Positions 14,973 to 23,280 of a stretch of DNA of 38,797 bases are shown piece after piece (the stretch's first letter is position 1; each line of letters begins with the position of its first letter). The position numbers and the translations under genes are program-made. The stretch lies in contig ONID01000011.1 of the NCBI GenBank assembly GCA_900317765.1, positions 1 to 38,797 of the forward strand, read 5' to 3'. The notes under the pieces were generated by a model that was not told where the DNA came from, made no database searches, and saw only the letters and a program-made list of their open reading frames with translations. The DNA comes from an uncultured Eubacteriales bacterium. GTDB taxonomy: Bacteria; Bacillota; Clostridia; Oscillospirales; Acutalibacteraceae.

Positions 14973-17054
14973 ATGAACGACAACAAAGACTTTGATTTGC
15001 AGTCAATTGAATCCAAGCCTTTAAAATTTTACAAGGGTGTCGGTGAGAAGCGTGCGCAGCTTTTTGAGAAGCTGGGCGTCGATTCTTCCGACGCCCTTTT
15101 GCGGTATTATCCGAGGGAATACGAGGATTGGAGCAGCTGCGTTTCGGTGGAAGAGGCAAAAGCCAACGCCGAGAGCGGAGAGGTCTGCTGCATCCGGGCG
15201 ACCGTTTCCTCACCGGTGCGGTTTGTCCGTCTCAGGGGGAACAGAACGCTCTATTCCGCACGGGTAGTTGACCGGGAGGGAAACGGATTCAGAGTAACGT
15301 TTTTCAACAATTCCTATATTCCCAAGATGCTTGTGCAGGGCAGCGAATACATCTTCCGCGGCAAGCTCTTTGTCGGCTCAAACGGCGCGGAAATGACCTC
15401 GCCGATGTTTGATTCCACCGAGTGCAGCAGAATTGTTCCGGTCTATCGGGCGACCGAAGGTCTTCCCTCCCGGCAGATTGCCAAGGTGATGGAACAGGTG
15501 CTCGATGAGCTGCCCGAGGATCTCGCAGATCCTCTGCCCGAATGGGTCAGGGCAAAATACAAGCTCTGCCACATCCGCTACGCACTGAAACAGATACACT
15601 TTCCCGACGACAACGACACCTTAGCCACCGCACGCGACAGGCTGGTTTTTGAAGAGCTGCTCATCCTCCAGCTCGGCTTGCTGCGTCTGAAGGGGCGCAG
15701 ACGCGGCACTGCAGGGGTAACAATTACTGAGAATCACTCCGAGGAATTCTGGAAGATGCTCCCCTTTGAGGCGACAAACGCCCAGAAGCGTGCCGCCGCC
15801 GAGGCCATCAAGGATATGAGCGCAGGCGGTCAGCCCATGTCGCGCCTGCTGCAGGGCGACGTTGGTTCCGGCAAGACCGCGGTTGCCGCCGCCGTTTGCC
15901 ACACCGCCGCCAAAAACGGCATACAGTCGGCGCTGATGGCTCCCACAGAAATCTTAGCGGAACAGCACTTCCGTTCCTTCACCGAACTGCTGGAACCCTG
16001 CGGCATCCGTGTGGGATTGCTGACCGGTTCCATGACGGCAGCCCAAAAGCGGAATGTCCGCGAACTGGCTGCGCTGGGAATGATCGACGTGCTGATCGGC
16101 ACCCACGCACTCATTTCGGACGGTGTGGAATTCGCCTCGCTGGGCCTTGTGATCACCGACGAACAGCACCGCTTCGGGGTAAACCAGCGCGGAGCGCTCG
16201 CCGCAAAGGGCAACAACCCCCATGTGCTCGTCATGTCTGCCACGCCCATTCCGCGCACGCTGGCGCTGATCATCTACGGCGATCTCGATATTTCGGTACT
16301 GGACGAAATGCCCAAGGGCAGGATTCCCGTCAGCACCTACTTCGTGGACGGCGGCAAGCGGGAACGGGCATACAATTTTGTCAAAAAACACGTCGCCGAC
16401 GGCTACCAGGGATATGTCATCTGTCCCCTGGTGGAAGAAGGCGAGAACAGCGGCGACATGAAGGCTGCCCAGAACTACGCAGAAAATCTGACCGAAGGGT
16501 ATCTCAACGGCTGCCGTGTGGGACTGCTCCACGGGCGCATGAAGGGCGCCGAGAAGGACAGCGTCATGCAGGCCTTCGCAGCGGGCGAACTGGACGTGCT
16601 GGTTTCGACAACCGTTGTGGAGGTCGGCGTGAATGTGCCCAATGCGGTGATCATGATCATCGAGAACGCCGAGCGCTTCGGACTCTCCCAGCTTCACCAG
16701 CTGCGGGGACGTGTGGGACGCGGAAGCGTTCAGTCCTACTGCATACTCATCAGCGACGCCAAAAATGACGCGGCTGTTTCGCGCCTGAAAATCATGTGCG
16801 GCACCAACGACGGCTTTGTCATCGCCAACGAGGACTTGAAACAGCGCGGACCCGGCGATTTCTTCGGCTCCCGGCAGCACGGGCTTCCGGACATGAAAAT
16901 TGCCAACATGATGACCGACATGCAGATTTTCACCATGGCGCAGGAAGCGGCTAAAGAGATTCTCTCCAAAGACCCCGATCTGAAGCACCGGGAAAACCTC
17001 GGACTCAGCGGCGAGGTATCGAGTCTCTTCAGCAGCGAAAGAGCCATGAACTGA
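14973..17054 (+). CDS. recG: ATP-dependent DNA helicase RecG
   Basis: Superfamily 2 translocase that remodels stalled replication forks and Holliday junctions. Seen: the N-terminal wedge/OB region (about residues 10-190, VGEKRAQLFEKLGV; REYEDWS; VRATVSSP-like strands). The helicase core has Walker A GDVGSGKT near residue 295, MAPTEILAEQH, the DEQH box (TDEQHRFGV) near 395, the SATPIPRTL motif near 420, VSTTVVEVGVNVPNA, and motif VI QLRGRVGRG near 577. The C-terminus holds DLKQRGPGDFFGSRQHGLP. Length 693 is normal and no motif is damaged. It lies 12 bp after fakA in the same transcription unit, ending at the hairpin at 17073-17117. Confidence 0.97.
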   Translation: MNDNKDFDLQSIESKPLKFYKGVGEKRAQLFEKLGVDSSDALLRYYPREYEDWSSCVSVEEAKANAESGEVCCIRATVSSPVRFVRLRGNRTLYSARVVDREGNGFRVTFFNNSYIPKMLVQGSEYIFRGKLFVGSNGAEMTSPMFDSTECSRIVPVYRATEGLPSRQIAKVMEQVLDELPEDLADPLPEWVRAKYKLCHIRYALKQIHFPDDNDTLATARDRLVFEELLILQLGLLRLKGRRRGTAGVTITENHSEEFWKMLPFEATNAQKRAAAEAIKDMSAGGQPMSRLLQGDVGSGKTAVAAAVCHTAAKNGIQSALMAPTEILAEQHFRSFTELLEPCGIRVGLLTGSMTAAQKRNVRELAALGMIDVLIGTHALISDGVEFASLGLVITDEQHRFGVNQRGALAAKGNNPHVLVMSATPIPRTLALIIYGDLDISVLDEMPKGRIPVSTYFVDGGKRERAYNFVKKHVADGYQGYVICPLVEEGENSGDMKAAQNYAENLTEGYLNGCRVGLLHGRMKGAEKDSVMQAFAAGELDVLVSTTVVEVGVNVPNAVIMIIENAERFGLSQLHQLRGRVGRGSVQSYCILISDAKNDAAVSRLKIMCGTNDGFVIANEDLKQRGPGDFFGSRQHGLPDMKIANMMTDMQIFTMAQEAAKEILSKDPDLKHRENLGLSGEVSSLFSSERAMN

Positions 17055-17069
17055 TGTCCTTTATAATGC

Positions 17070-17117
17070 AAAACGCCGCACCGGCATCTTCTCCAAAGGA
17101 GAAGGTCGGTGCGGCGT
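17070..17117 (-). terminator. Terminator of the CarD-like gene, also separating recG
   Basis: ACGCCGCACCG (17073-17083) pairs with CGGTGCGGCGT (17107-17117), with an inner CTTCTCC/GGAGAAG stem. The U-tract (GTTTTG) is on the minus strand, downstream of the CarD-like gene. The convergent recG end is 19 bp away. Confidence 0.8.
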
Positions 17118-17137
17118 ATGTCATTTGTGAAGAAAAA

Positions 17138-17644
17138 TCAAGCGGAAACGCTCATGCGATTTCTTATGTAATCCTTGACCTCATCAGGGGCAATGTTGAG
17201 CACAAAAGCAAATTCCAGGCTGATGATGCGTTCGGCTTCACGCAGGATGCGTTCGTCGGAAGCGTTGAGCTTCTTGTGAGCTGCCAACTGCGCCTTCTGC
17301 TTATTGTGAATGGTGTCTGCCAGAGCCATGATGCCCTGGCGGTCGCCGCTTTGCAGAATTTTGTTGAATCTCTCTTTGCGCTGTTTATGATCGTCCACCC
17401 AAAAATCCTCCGAATTGGGGATATTCTCTATGAGTCGACCGATCTCTTCCTTTGTCACCAGAGGCTTTGCCTTTTCCAGAAGCATCTGATTGTTCATGGG
17501 CAGATACACAATAGAATTGTCCTTGCTCGTTGACCGCAGGACATAGTAATCCGTATTTTTGCCGCAGATCGTCTTTTGAGTCGTTCCTTCGATAGTGAAT
17601 ATTCCTTCCGTTCCAAAAACCACCGTATCGCCTATGTTCAGCAT
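17138..17644 (-). CDS. CarD/CdnL-family RNA polymerase-binding regulator
   Basis: CarD-like transcription factor, which binds the RNA polymerase beta subunit and steadies promoter open complexes. Seen: the N-terminal RID (Tudor-like) domain, about residues 1-60 (LNIGDTVVFGTEGIFTIEGTT ... DYYVLRSTSKDNSIVYLPMNN), the same fold as the N-terminus of Mfd. An all-helical C-terminal half follows (EEIGRLIENIPNSEDFWVDDHKQRKERF ... LREAERIISLEFAFVL). Length 168 fits the family. The GAGGTGATC ribosome binding site lies before the ATG. It is monocistronic on the minus strand. Targets cannot be seen from sequence. Confidence 0.93.
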   Translation of the reverse strand: MLNIGDTVVFGTEGIFTIEGTTQKTICGKNTDYYVLRSTSKDNSIVYLPMNNQMLLEKAKPLVTKEEIGRLIENIPNSEDFWVDDHKQRKERFNKILQSGDRQGIMALADTIHNKQKAQLAAHKKLNASDERILREAERIISLEFAFVLNIAPDEVKDYIRNRMSVSA

Positions 17645-17856
17645 TTTTTTCGATCACCTCGACTGATTTTTTAAAGGGATGCTACTCTCCCCAATACTTT
17701 TTTTACATTTAATATTATAACATTTCCCCTCAAAAAATAACATAGGCTGAATTAACAAACTTTTTACACGGTTTTTCGGGCATTTTTGTTTTATAGTACC
17801 TTGTTATTGCAAACAGTATAATTTGTTTTTGAAAAAAATGCCCCTTGATTGGTCAA

Positions 17857-17903
17857 AGCAGCCCCGAACGGGGCGTTAACCTCATTCGGGGCTGCTGTTT
17901 TTT
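17857..17903. terminator. Bidirectional terminator downstream of the HD-GYP gene
   Basis: AGCAGCCCCGA (17857-17867) pairs perfectly with TCGGGGCTGCT (17886-17896), 11 bp. The longer U-tract (GTTTTTT) is on the plus strand and only TTT on the minus strand, where the HD-GYP gene ends 30 bases earlier. Confidence 0.75.
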
Positions 17904-17932
17904 GGTATCACGGAACAGGTCGGAACGGGGAA

Positions 17933-20900
17933 TTACTTCCCATCGTTCTTCTTTTCCTCTTCCTTCTGCTTCTTATGAATGTTGTTGATGTCCTCGGTGG
18001 TGCCTCCGCCGAAATCATCCGGCGCACGGAATTTGCCCTTGTCCACCAATCGGAGGAATGCGTCTACCACGTCATCCTGAAGCTGTGTTCCGCGGACTTC
18101 CTTGATAATGGAAACCGCCTTTTCAAAATTCATGCGCTTGCGGTAGGGTCGGTTGGAATACATGGCGTCGAATGTATCGGCGACCGCGATGATCTGAGCC
18201 ACACGCGGAATCTCGTCTCCTTTGAGCCCCTTGGGATAGCCTCTGCCATCGGGACGCTCGTGGTGAGAACCCGCGCCAATGGCCAGCTCAGGCATGATGC
18301 TGATGCCCTTCAGGGTATCGTAGCCAAGCGCGGCGTGCGACTTGATAGTCTTGAATTCCTCGTCGGTGAGCTTTCCGGGCTTGTTGAGAACCTCAGGCGG
18401 GATACCGACCTTGCCGATGTCGTGAAGCAGTGCGATGTTGTAGAAAGTCTCAATGGTGTCTTCGTCATAGCCGAGTTCCTTCGCCAGCATGACCGTGTAT
18501 TCCGCCACACGGGTGGAATGACCATTGGTGTACTTATCCTTCATATCAATAACCTTTGCGAATGCTTCGACGATCTCACGGGTCAGCTGCTTCTGTTCCT
18601 TTTCCTTCTTCAGGAATTTCTTTGTCTTGCTGCGGTTGTAAGCCATCACCACTATCAGCAGGAAAAGCAGTCCCATGCCGACACAGGCCAGTCTGAACCA
18701 GGTAAGCTCATACATCGCCTTTACCTTGACGATGCGCATGCTGAGTTCCTGTGCGTCCTCGCCTTCCTTGGCATCGCCGATGCGCATGACGAATTTGTAT
18801 TCGCCGCCGCCGAGGTTGGTGTAATCGATGGGAACAAGCTCGCTGCGCTTGACGGTTGTTTCCTTGCTGTCAAAGCCCTCCAGACGGTAGGTGACCTCGG
18901 GATTAACCAGTGAATAATTGAACGCGTAACCGTAAATGGTGAGTTTCTTGGTGGAAGCGGGAATCGTGACCTTTCCGTTTTCGTCAAAGAAGATCTTCGT
19001 GCCGTCGGCCTCCACACACGGAACCGAAAGCTTGACGCTGCTGACATTCTCAAACGGCTTCTCGATGTTCACCTTGGCAACGCCGGTGGTGCCTGCGATA
19101 TAAAGGTCGCCGTCGTCTGTGAGACAGCTGTAGGAATTGGCGGTGGCTATACACGAAAGACCGTTGTCTCTGCCGTAATAGACGGGAGATATTTCTTCAT
19201 TCTTTACCATATCATCGGAAGAAATGACATAAATGCCGTTGCTGCTGAGGATCCAGAGATCGCCCTTGCTGTTGTCGTAAACGTCAAAGTTGTTGGAATA
19301 GGGGAATTGATCGATATTGGTAATATGGTACTCTTTATCCATATATGCAACCGAGTTGCTGGTTACGATCCAGAAGATATTTTTTGTCCTGTCCTTCTTA
19401 ATGCGCATAACGACTTCGGAGGAAAGTCCGGAATCCAGACCGACATGCACAGCCATTCCGTTGTTGACCACATATATTCCGCCGCCATCGGTGCCGGCAA
19501 TGATTTCATTCGACAGGCCTTCGGCTACGGTCAGAATCTCGGTATTGTCGATGCCGTTTTCTTCATTGTAAACGTCAACGACCTTGTCTCCCTCAATGAT
19601 TGCCACACCGCCGGTGCAGGCGACAGCAAATCTGCCGTCGCTCAATTCAATGACAGTTCTGACACGGTCGGAGGGAAGTCCGTCCTCGGGAGAAAATCTG
19701 ACGACAGAGCCTTTTTCATATCGCAGCAGGGCATTCTCGCCGAAGGTGGAAATCCACAGGCGATTCTTGCTGTCGGTCACAATCGATCTGATTCTGCTTC
19801 CTTGGAGCATGGCAATAAGATCATTGGCCATAAGTCCATTGCCTGAAGCTGTCATGGCGGAAACGAGAGGAAGACTGTCAATCGCTCCGTTCTTGCCGAT
19901 AACCGAAAGACCGCTGTTCTTGCCGCCTACAAACAGCATATTGTCATACAGGCAGGTCGCATTGACCACTGTCTCTGAGAGTCCGTTCTTTTCAAAGATG
20001 TCGGTAAACTGGTTGGGAACAACCTTCATAACGCCCTGTTTGGAGGAAACGACCCAGATATTTCCCTGATAGTCTGTAATGGCGCACTCCACCGAACTCT
20101 CAAGGGGAAGATTGGTCAGCCTGGTGAACTTATCTCCCGAAATAATGCCGATGCCGTTGTCCGAACAGACCCAGAGCTTATCTCCGACACGGCTGACAGA
20201 GTTGACATAATTCAGCGGAGAAATGTCAATCGTGCTGACAGTCTTGGGGGTTCCGTTCAGATCGACGCGGTAAACCGTGCTCTGGGATGTTCCGATATAT
20301 GCCATACCCGCCTTGCCGGAATCGGGCAGAACGGCACGCACATCGGAGATGCCGAGCGCCTGGGAATCGTAGAAGCTGCCGATGCTGCCGTTCTGCATGG
20401 TGAAAACAGCTCCGGCATTGGTCAAGCCGTAGATCACGCCGTCTTCTCCCATGATGAGGGAACGGATATACTCGCCGTTGATCCTCTTGTCATCGAGCTG
20501 AACGAGGTTGTTTTCTTTGTCGATTTTAACAATTCCCTGCGTAGTGGCAATATAAATCGTTCCGTCACTGTCTTCCACGATGGCACGCACGGAAGAGGAT
20601 TTCAGACCGCTCTTGTGGTTGTAAATCCGGTATGTGTCTTTTTCCATAACGGCAACGCCGTTGTCATTGGTACCCACCCAGAGACGTGCCTTGCTGTCCA
20701 CAAACAGGCTGACAACATTGGCGATGCCCGTGGTAGAATCCACACGTTCAAAGCTCTTGCCGTCGTAGCGTGTAAGTCCGCTGTAGCTGCCTATCCAAAT
20801 AAATCCGTCAGGCGTCTCTGCAATGGCATTGGCCTCGGAAGTCGTCAGTCCGTTGGTATTGTCATAAAGCACAGCCGAATAGCCGTCACTTTTTCCGGTC

Positions 20901-21040
20901 GGATCCACAGCAACAGATCCACTGTCGGACGCAGCCATCACCGTATTGGCGGATGCGGTTCCTGCGAACGCCGCAGCCGAAAAACTGAGGAAAAGCGCCA
21001 AACCAACGCACACACATGATTTTCTGAATTTGCGTAACAA
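17933..21040 (-). CDS. Membrane sensor: extracellular beta-propeller, Y_Y_Y domain and HD-GYP phosphodiesterase
   Basis: Predicted transmembrane receptor that couples an outside signal to breakdown of cyclic di-GMP (or a related dinucleotide). Domains in order: signal peptide (1-34); two-component-type propeller repeats over about residues 50-640 (GFIWIGSYSGLTRYDG, RLWVGTNDNGVAVM, TIYIATTQGIVKID, KLWVCSDNGIGII, NRLWISTFGENALLRY); a Y_Y_Y-like beta-sandwich near 680-765 (PEVTYRLEGFDSKET; GGEYKFVMRIG); one membrane helix near 775-800; and the HD-GYP domain to the C-terminus. The metal motif LLHDIGK lies near residue 870, and HHERPDGRGYPKGL near 925, followed by VADTFDAMYSNRPYR, so the site appears intact. 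No receiver domain is present. The TTG start has AAAGGAGAG six bases upstream and a strong promoter at 21098-21126. Confidence 0.93.
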   Translation of the reverse strand: MLRKFRKSCVCVGLALFLSFSAAAFAGTASANTVMAASDSGSVAVDPTGKSDGYSAVLYDNTNGLTTSEANAIAETPDGFIWIGSYSGLTRYDGKSFERVDSTTGIANVVSLFVDSKARLWVGTNDNGVAVMEKDTYRIYNHKSGLKSSSVRAIVEDSDGTIYIATTQGIVKIDKENNLVQLDDKRINGEYIRSLIMGEDGVIYGLTNAGAVFTMQNGSIGSFYDSQALGISDVRAVLPDSGKAGMAYIGTSQSTVYRVDLNGTPKTVSTIDISPLNYVNSVSRVGDKLWVCSDNGIGIISGDKFTRLTNLPLESSVECAITDYQGNIWVVSSKQGVMKVVPNQFTDIFEKNGLSETVVNATCLYDNMLFVGGKNSGLSVIGKNGAIDSLPLVSAMTASGNGLMANDLIAMLQGSRIRSIVTDSKNRLWISTFGENALLRYEKGSVVRFSPEDGLPSDRVRTVIELSDGRFAVACTGGVAIIEGDKVVDVYNEENGIDNTEILTVAEGLSNEIIAGTDGGGIYVVNNGMAVHVGLDSGLSSEVVMRIKKDRTKNIFWIVTSNSVAYMDKEYHITNIDQFPYSNNFDVYDNSKGDLWILSSNGIYVISSDDMVKNEEISPVYYGRDNGLSCIATANSYSCLTDDGDLYIAGTTGVAKVNIEKPFENVSSVKLSVPCVEADGTKIFFDENGKVTIPASTKKLTIYGYAFNYSLVNPEVTYRLEGFDSKETTVKRSELVPIDYTNLGGGEYKFVMRIGDAKEGEDAQELSMRIVKVKAMYELTWFRLACVGMGLLFLLIVVMAYNRSKTKKFLKKEKEQKQLTREIVEAFAKVIDMKDKYTNGHSTRVAEYTVMLAKELGYDEDTIETFYNIALLHDIGKVGIPPEVLNKPGKLTDEEFKTIKSHAALGYDTLKGISIMPELAIGAGSHHERPDGRGYPKGLKGDEIPRVAQIIAVADTFDAMYSNRPYRKRMNFEKAVSIIKEVRGTQLQDDVVDAFLRLVDKGKFRAPDDFGGGTTEDINNIHKKQKEEEKKNDGK

Positions 21041-21097
21041 TTGAATCTCTCCTTTGAATTGGAAATCAAGCGGAAACCCATTCCACCTATACAGTTA

Positions 21098-21126
21098 ATT
21101 ATAACATACTTTTGCAAGATGTACAA
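21098..21126 (-). promoter_or_regulatory. Sigma-A promoter for the propeller/HD-GYP gene
   Basis: Minus-strand TTGTAC (21121-21126), 17-bp spacer, TATAAT (21098-21103), about 58 bases before the TTG start. It lies downstream of the terminator at 21195-21235, so the sensor gene does not depend on readthrough. Confidence 0.8.
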
Positions 21127-21194
21127 TATTTTTTAGCATTTTTCCAATTTTTATCAAACAAACTTATCACAGGATGAAATATACAGACAATCGC

Positions 21195-21235
21195 AAAAGA
21201 AGCTCCGTCTTTGTTACGGAGTAACAAATCAGAGC
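21195..21235 (-). terminator. Intrinsic terminator of the candidate small RNA
   Basis: Two stacked stems separated by an internal loop, GAAGCTC/GAGCTTC and TTTGTTAC/GTAACAAA with loop TCC, followed by TTTT on the minus strand. Confidence 0.85.
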
Positions 21236-21293
21236 TTCTTCTAACAGTGGTGCGTCGCAGTCAATTTTGTCAAAGCCGGTTTCCCTGCCTCTG
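21195..21293 (-). ncRNA. Candidate small RNA of about 99 nt with its own promoter and terminator
   Basis: On the minus strand a near-consensus promoter (21299-21327) is followed, within 100 bases, by a strong intrinsic terminator and then by a separate promoter for the next gene. The transcript would start near CAGAGGCAGGG (21293). It contains GCAG/CTGC complementarity and a tandem TTGAC-AAAA-TTGAC, and ends in a long hairpin: GAAGCTC/GAGCTTC plus TTTGTTAC/GTAACAAA, then TTTT (21195-21198). The 5' CAGAG can also pair with CTCTG that overlaps the terminator arm, giving a possible alternative fold. No open reading frame of note is present. The sequence has a loose likeness to a cobalamin-riboswitch core but lacks the rest of that fold. 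No family is assigned. Confidence 0.5.
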
Positions 21294-21298
21294 AAATA

Positions 21299-21327
21299 AT
21301 TATACCACCACACACCCGAATAATCAA
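21299..21327 (-). promoter_or_regulatory. Promoter of the candidate small RNA, with an inverted repeat over its -35 box
   Basis: Minus-strand TTGATT (21322-21327), 17-bp spacer, perfect TATAAT (21299-21304). The 7-bp inverted repeat CCCGAAT/ATTCGGG (21315-21338) brackets the -35 hexamer and could be an operator. Confidence 0.7.
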
Positions 21328-21358
21328 TAGCATTCGGGCTAAAAGATGGCTGTCAAGC

Positions 21359-21388
21359 CCATGCAGTCCTAAAAACAGGACCGCATGG
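21359..21388. other. Perfect 12-bp hairpin upstream of the small RNA promoter
   Basis: CCATGCAGTCCT (21359-21370) pairs with AGGACCGCATGG (21377-21388) with one G-T or A-C position depending on strand, loop of six (AAAAAC or GTTTTT). No U-tract follows, so it is not a standard terminator. It could trim or protect the 3' end of the BspA-remnant transcript. Confidence 0.55.
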
Positions 21389-21466
21389 ATCGATCAGCAT
21401 AGAATTTCCGCTTATTGATTTTCTGCTTTTTGTGAATAATACATAAATCGGCTTGCTTCTCAGCAA

Positions 21467-21679
21467 TCACACGGACGAAACAGCATTGGGAATCACCACG
21501 TCGCCGCCTGCGCCTTTGTATTGGGTAAGCTTTCCGTTTTCAATGACATAATCTCCCGAAGCATCCGCGTAACTGACATCTGCCTTACGTGACGGAGATG
21601 CGGAAGCCAGGACACTTATTCCCGACGAGAAAAACATTGCCGCCGTGAGAATCAATGCAAACAGTTTTTTGCGTTTCAT
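21467..21679 (-). pseudogene. Truncated BspA-like surface protein remnant (70 aa)
   Basis: The protein begins with a signal peptide nearly identical in plan to that of the upstream BspA-like gene (MKRKKLFALILTAAMFFSSG versus MKHKKLYALILTVAMFFSAG). It continues into the start of a BspA/LRR_5 domain (GDYVIENGKLTQYKG; DVVIPNAVSSV) and then stops exactly where the first leucine-rich repeat should proceed. It keeps a ribosome binding site of the same form (GAAAGGAAATGAT). As a 70-residue secreted peptide it might still be made, but it lacks every repeat that defines the family, so a decayed or truncated paralogue is the better reading. It lies 54 bp downstream of the intact gene and is probably cotranscribed. 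Confidence 0.75.
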
Positions 21680-21733
21680 GGTATCATTTCCTTTCTGTCA
21701 AATAGCTGTCATCATCTCCGCGTTTTCGGATGA

Positions 21734-23134
21734 TCACTTTTTCACGGTGAGTTTGGCAGCCTTTGACTTGACGCTGCTGCCTGCGCTGTCCTTGACAAGA
21801 CAGTAGAACTGTGCGCCGTTCCATCCGGTATTCGGCTTGAAGCTTGCGCTTGCTGCTGTCTTTTTATTCCATTTCGTCCACGACTTCGCGCCCTTCTTTT
21901 TGTAATACCACTGGTATTTCAGACCGCTGCCAGATGCCCTGACAGAAAACGTGACCGACTTGCCGGATTTGACGGATTTGTTGGCGGGCTGTGAAGTGAT
22001 CTTCAGCGCGGCTGCCTTCACGGTAACGGTTGCAGCCGAGGACTTGACGCTTTTCTTTGAGCCGTCCTTGACGAGGCAATAGAACTGTGCGCCGTTCCAT
22101 CCCTTGTCAGCCTTGAAGCTGACGGAAGCGGCGGTTTTTTTGTTCCATTTTGTCCAGGATGAAGCGCCCTTCTTTTTGTAATACCACTGATAACTCAGCT
22201 TGCTGCCGGACGCCTTGACCGACAGCTTGACAGTGCTTCCTGATTTGACGGACTGACTCTTTGGCTGCGCAGTAATTTTAAGTGAGGAAGGCTTATAATT
22301 GTAGTTGACCTTGACCTTCTTGCCGAACACCTTGTTTAATCCGGCTGACGTCCACTGCTTCGCTGTGCCGGCATAGTTGACGGTACTGATAGAACAGTCG
22401 GGACCGATCTCTCCGATTTTGGGTGATATGGAAAGGAGATTGAGCGTCTTAATTCCCGACTCGTCAAAGGCATATTCACCAATGTTTTTGACCGACGCCG
22501 GAATGGTAAGGCTGGCAAGACTGTCAGTCTGAAAAAATGCAGCTCTGCCGATCTTGGTCACTGAATTGGGAATACTGATGCTCTTGAGATAGAAGCCCTT
22601 GTAAAACGCACTGTTTCCAATGGTCTTGACAGAGGATGGAAGAGACACACTGGTAAGATTGCTTTTCAGGAATGAACATTCGCCGATTTTCTTAACGGTA
22701 TTCGGAACAGTATAAGAACCGGTTTTCCCCTCCGGCACTCTGATCAGCCCTGTTTTATCTTTATCGTACAAAATTCCATCTTTGGACGAATAAACATAAT
22801 TTCCTGAAGATACATAAATCTGCTTCAGCTGATAGCAATCTTCAAAAAGGACACATTCAATATCATCATCCTGGGAATAGAGTTCTATCAGGAATACGGA
22901 GGAAGGGATAGAAACGCTGGTAATATGATACCTCTCGTAAAATGCAACCGGATCAATGATTTCGGTACAGTCCGGGAGGACAACGTTACTGTCGCTGCCA
23001 TAGTACCCGACTACACTCACGCCGGAGTAGAGAAAATCACCTTCCCAATAATACCCCTCTGCCGCTACAGACATTCCAGCGGAAAAAAACATTGCCACTG
23101 TTAGAATCAATGCGTATAGTTTTTTGTGCTTCAT
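21734..23134 (-). CDS. Secreted BspA-type leucine-rich repeat protein with two Ig-like repeats
   Basis: Predicted surface or secreted adhesin-like protein. Seen: a signal peptide (about 1-25); LRR_5/BspA repeats over about residues 35-265 (ITSVSIPSSVFLIE, LTSVSLPSSVKTIGNSAFY, LKSISIPNSVTKIGRAAFF, LASLTIPASVKNIGEYAFD); then two tandem Ig-like modules of about 90 residues. Each module has the core SQSVKSGSTVKLSVKASG or NKSVKSGKSVTFSVRASG, YQWYYKKKGASSW, and GWNGAQFYCLVKDG. The two modules are very alike, which suggests recent duplication. No LPXTG anchor is seen; the basic Ig modules may bind the wall or glycans (inference). The start is placed at the ATG at 23134 with GAAAGGAA nine bases upstream. 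Its promoter is at 23201-23229, and its 5' leader contains a CATGC/GCATG hairpin with a C(UUCG)G tip. Confidence 0.9.
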   Translation of the reverse strand: MKHKKLYALILTVAMFFSAGMSVAAEGYYWEGDFLYSGVSVVGYYGSDSNVVLPDCTEIIDPVAFYERYHITSVSIPSSVFLIELYSQDDDIECVLFEDCYQLKQIYVSSGNYVYSSKDGILYDKDKTGLIRVPEGKTGSYTVPNTVKKIGECSFLKSNLTSVSLPSSVKTIGNSAFYKGFYLKSISIPNSVTKIGRAAFFQTDSLASLTIPASVKNIGEYAFDESGIKTLNLLSISPKIGEIGPDCSISTVNYAGTAKQWTSAGLNKVFGKKVKVNYNYKPSSLKITAQPKSQSVKSGSTVKLSVKASGSKLSYQWYYKKKGASSWTKWNKKTAASVSFKADKGWNGAQFYCLVKDGSKKSVKSSAATVTVKAAALKITSQPANKSVKSGKSVTFSVRASGSGLKYQWYYKKKGAKSWTKWNKKTAASASFKPNTGWNGAQFYCLVKDSAGSSVKSKAAKLTVKK

Positions 23135-23200
23135 AGGATCATTTCCTTTCAAAATAATAAATAATTATTCATGCTCCGAAGGGCATGCTCTTTAAGTTGT

Positions 23201-23229
23201 ATTCTATCACATATCGATAACAAAATCAA
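23201..23229 (-). promoter_or_regulatory. Sigma-A promoter of the BspA-like gene
   Basis: Minus-strand TTGATT (23224-23229), 17-bp spacer, TAGAAT (23201-23206), about 67 bases upstream of the start codon. Confidence 0.75.
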
Positions 23230-23280
23230 GATTGTTTAATCATTATTTCTTATTTTGTACAAAGCACACAAATATTCAGC

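Noticed and set aside
15896-16988. Long open frames in both strands across recG
   Set aside because: Shadows of a recG gene with every helicase motif in the correct frame.
17849-18913. Plus-strand open frame of 354 codons
   Set aside because: It lies opposite the HD-GYP domain, whose motifs are unmistakable on the minus strand, and begins at a terminator hairpin.
21195-21293. Cyclic di-GMP (GEMM) or cobalamin riboswitch
   Set aside because: Cyclic di-GMP control would suit the HD-GYP gene, but the GEMM core is absent. The cobalamin-like stretch lacks the CCGG hairpin partner and downstream conserved stems, and the unit ends before the gene's own promoter. Kept as an unassigned RNA.
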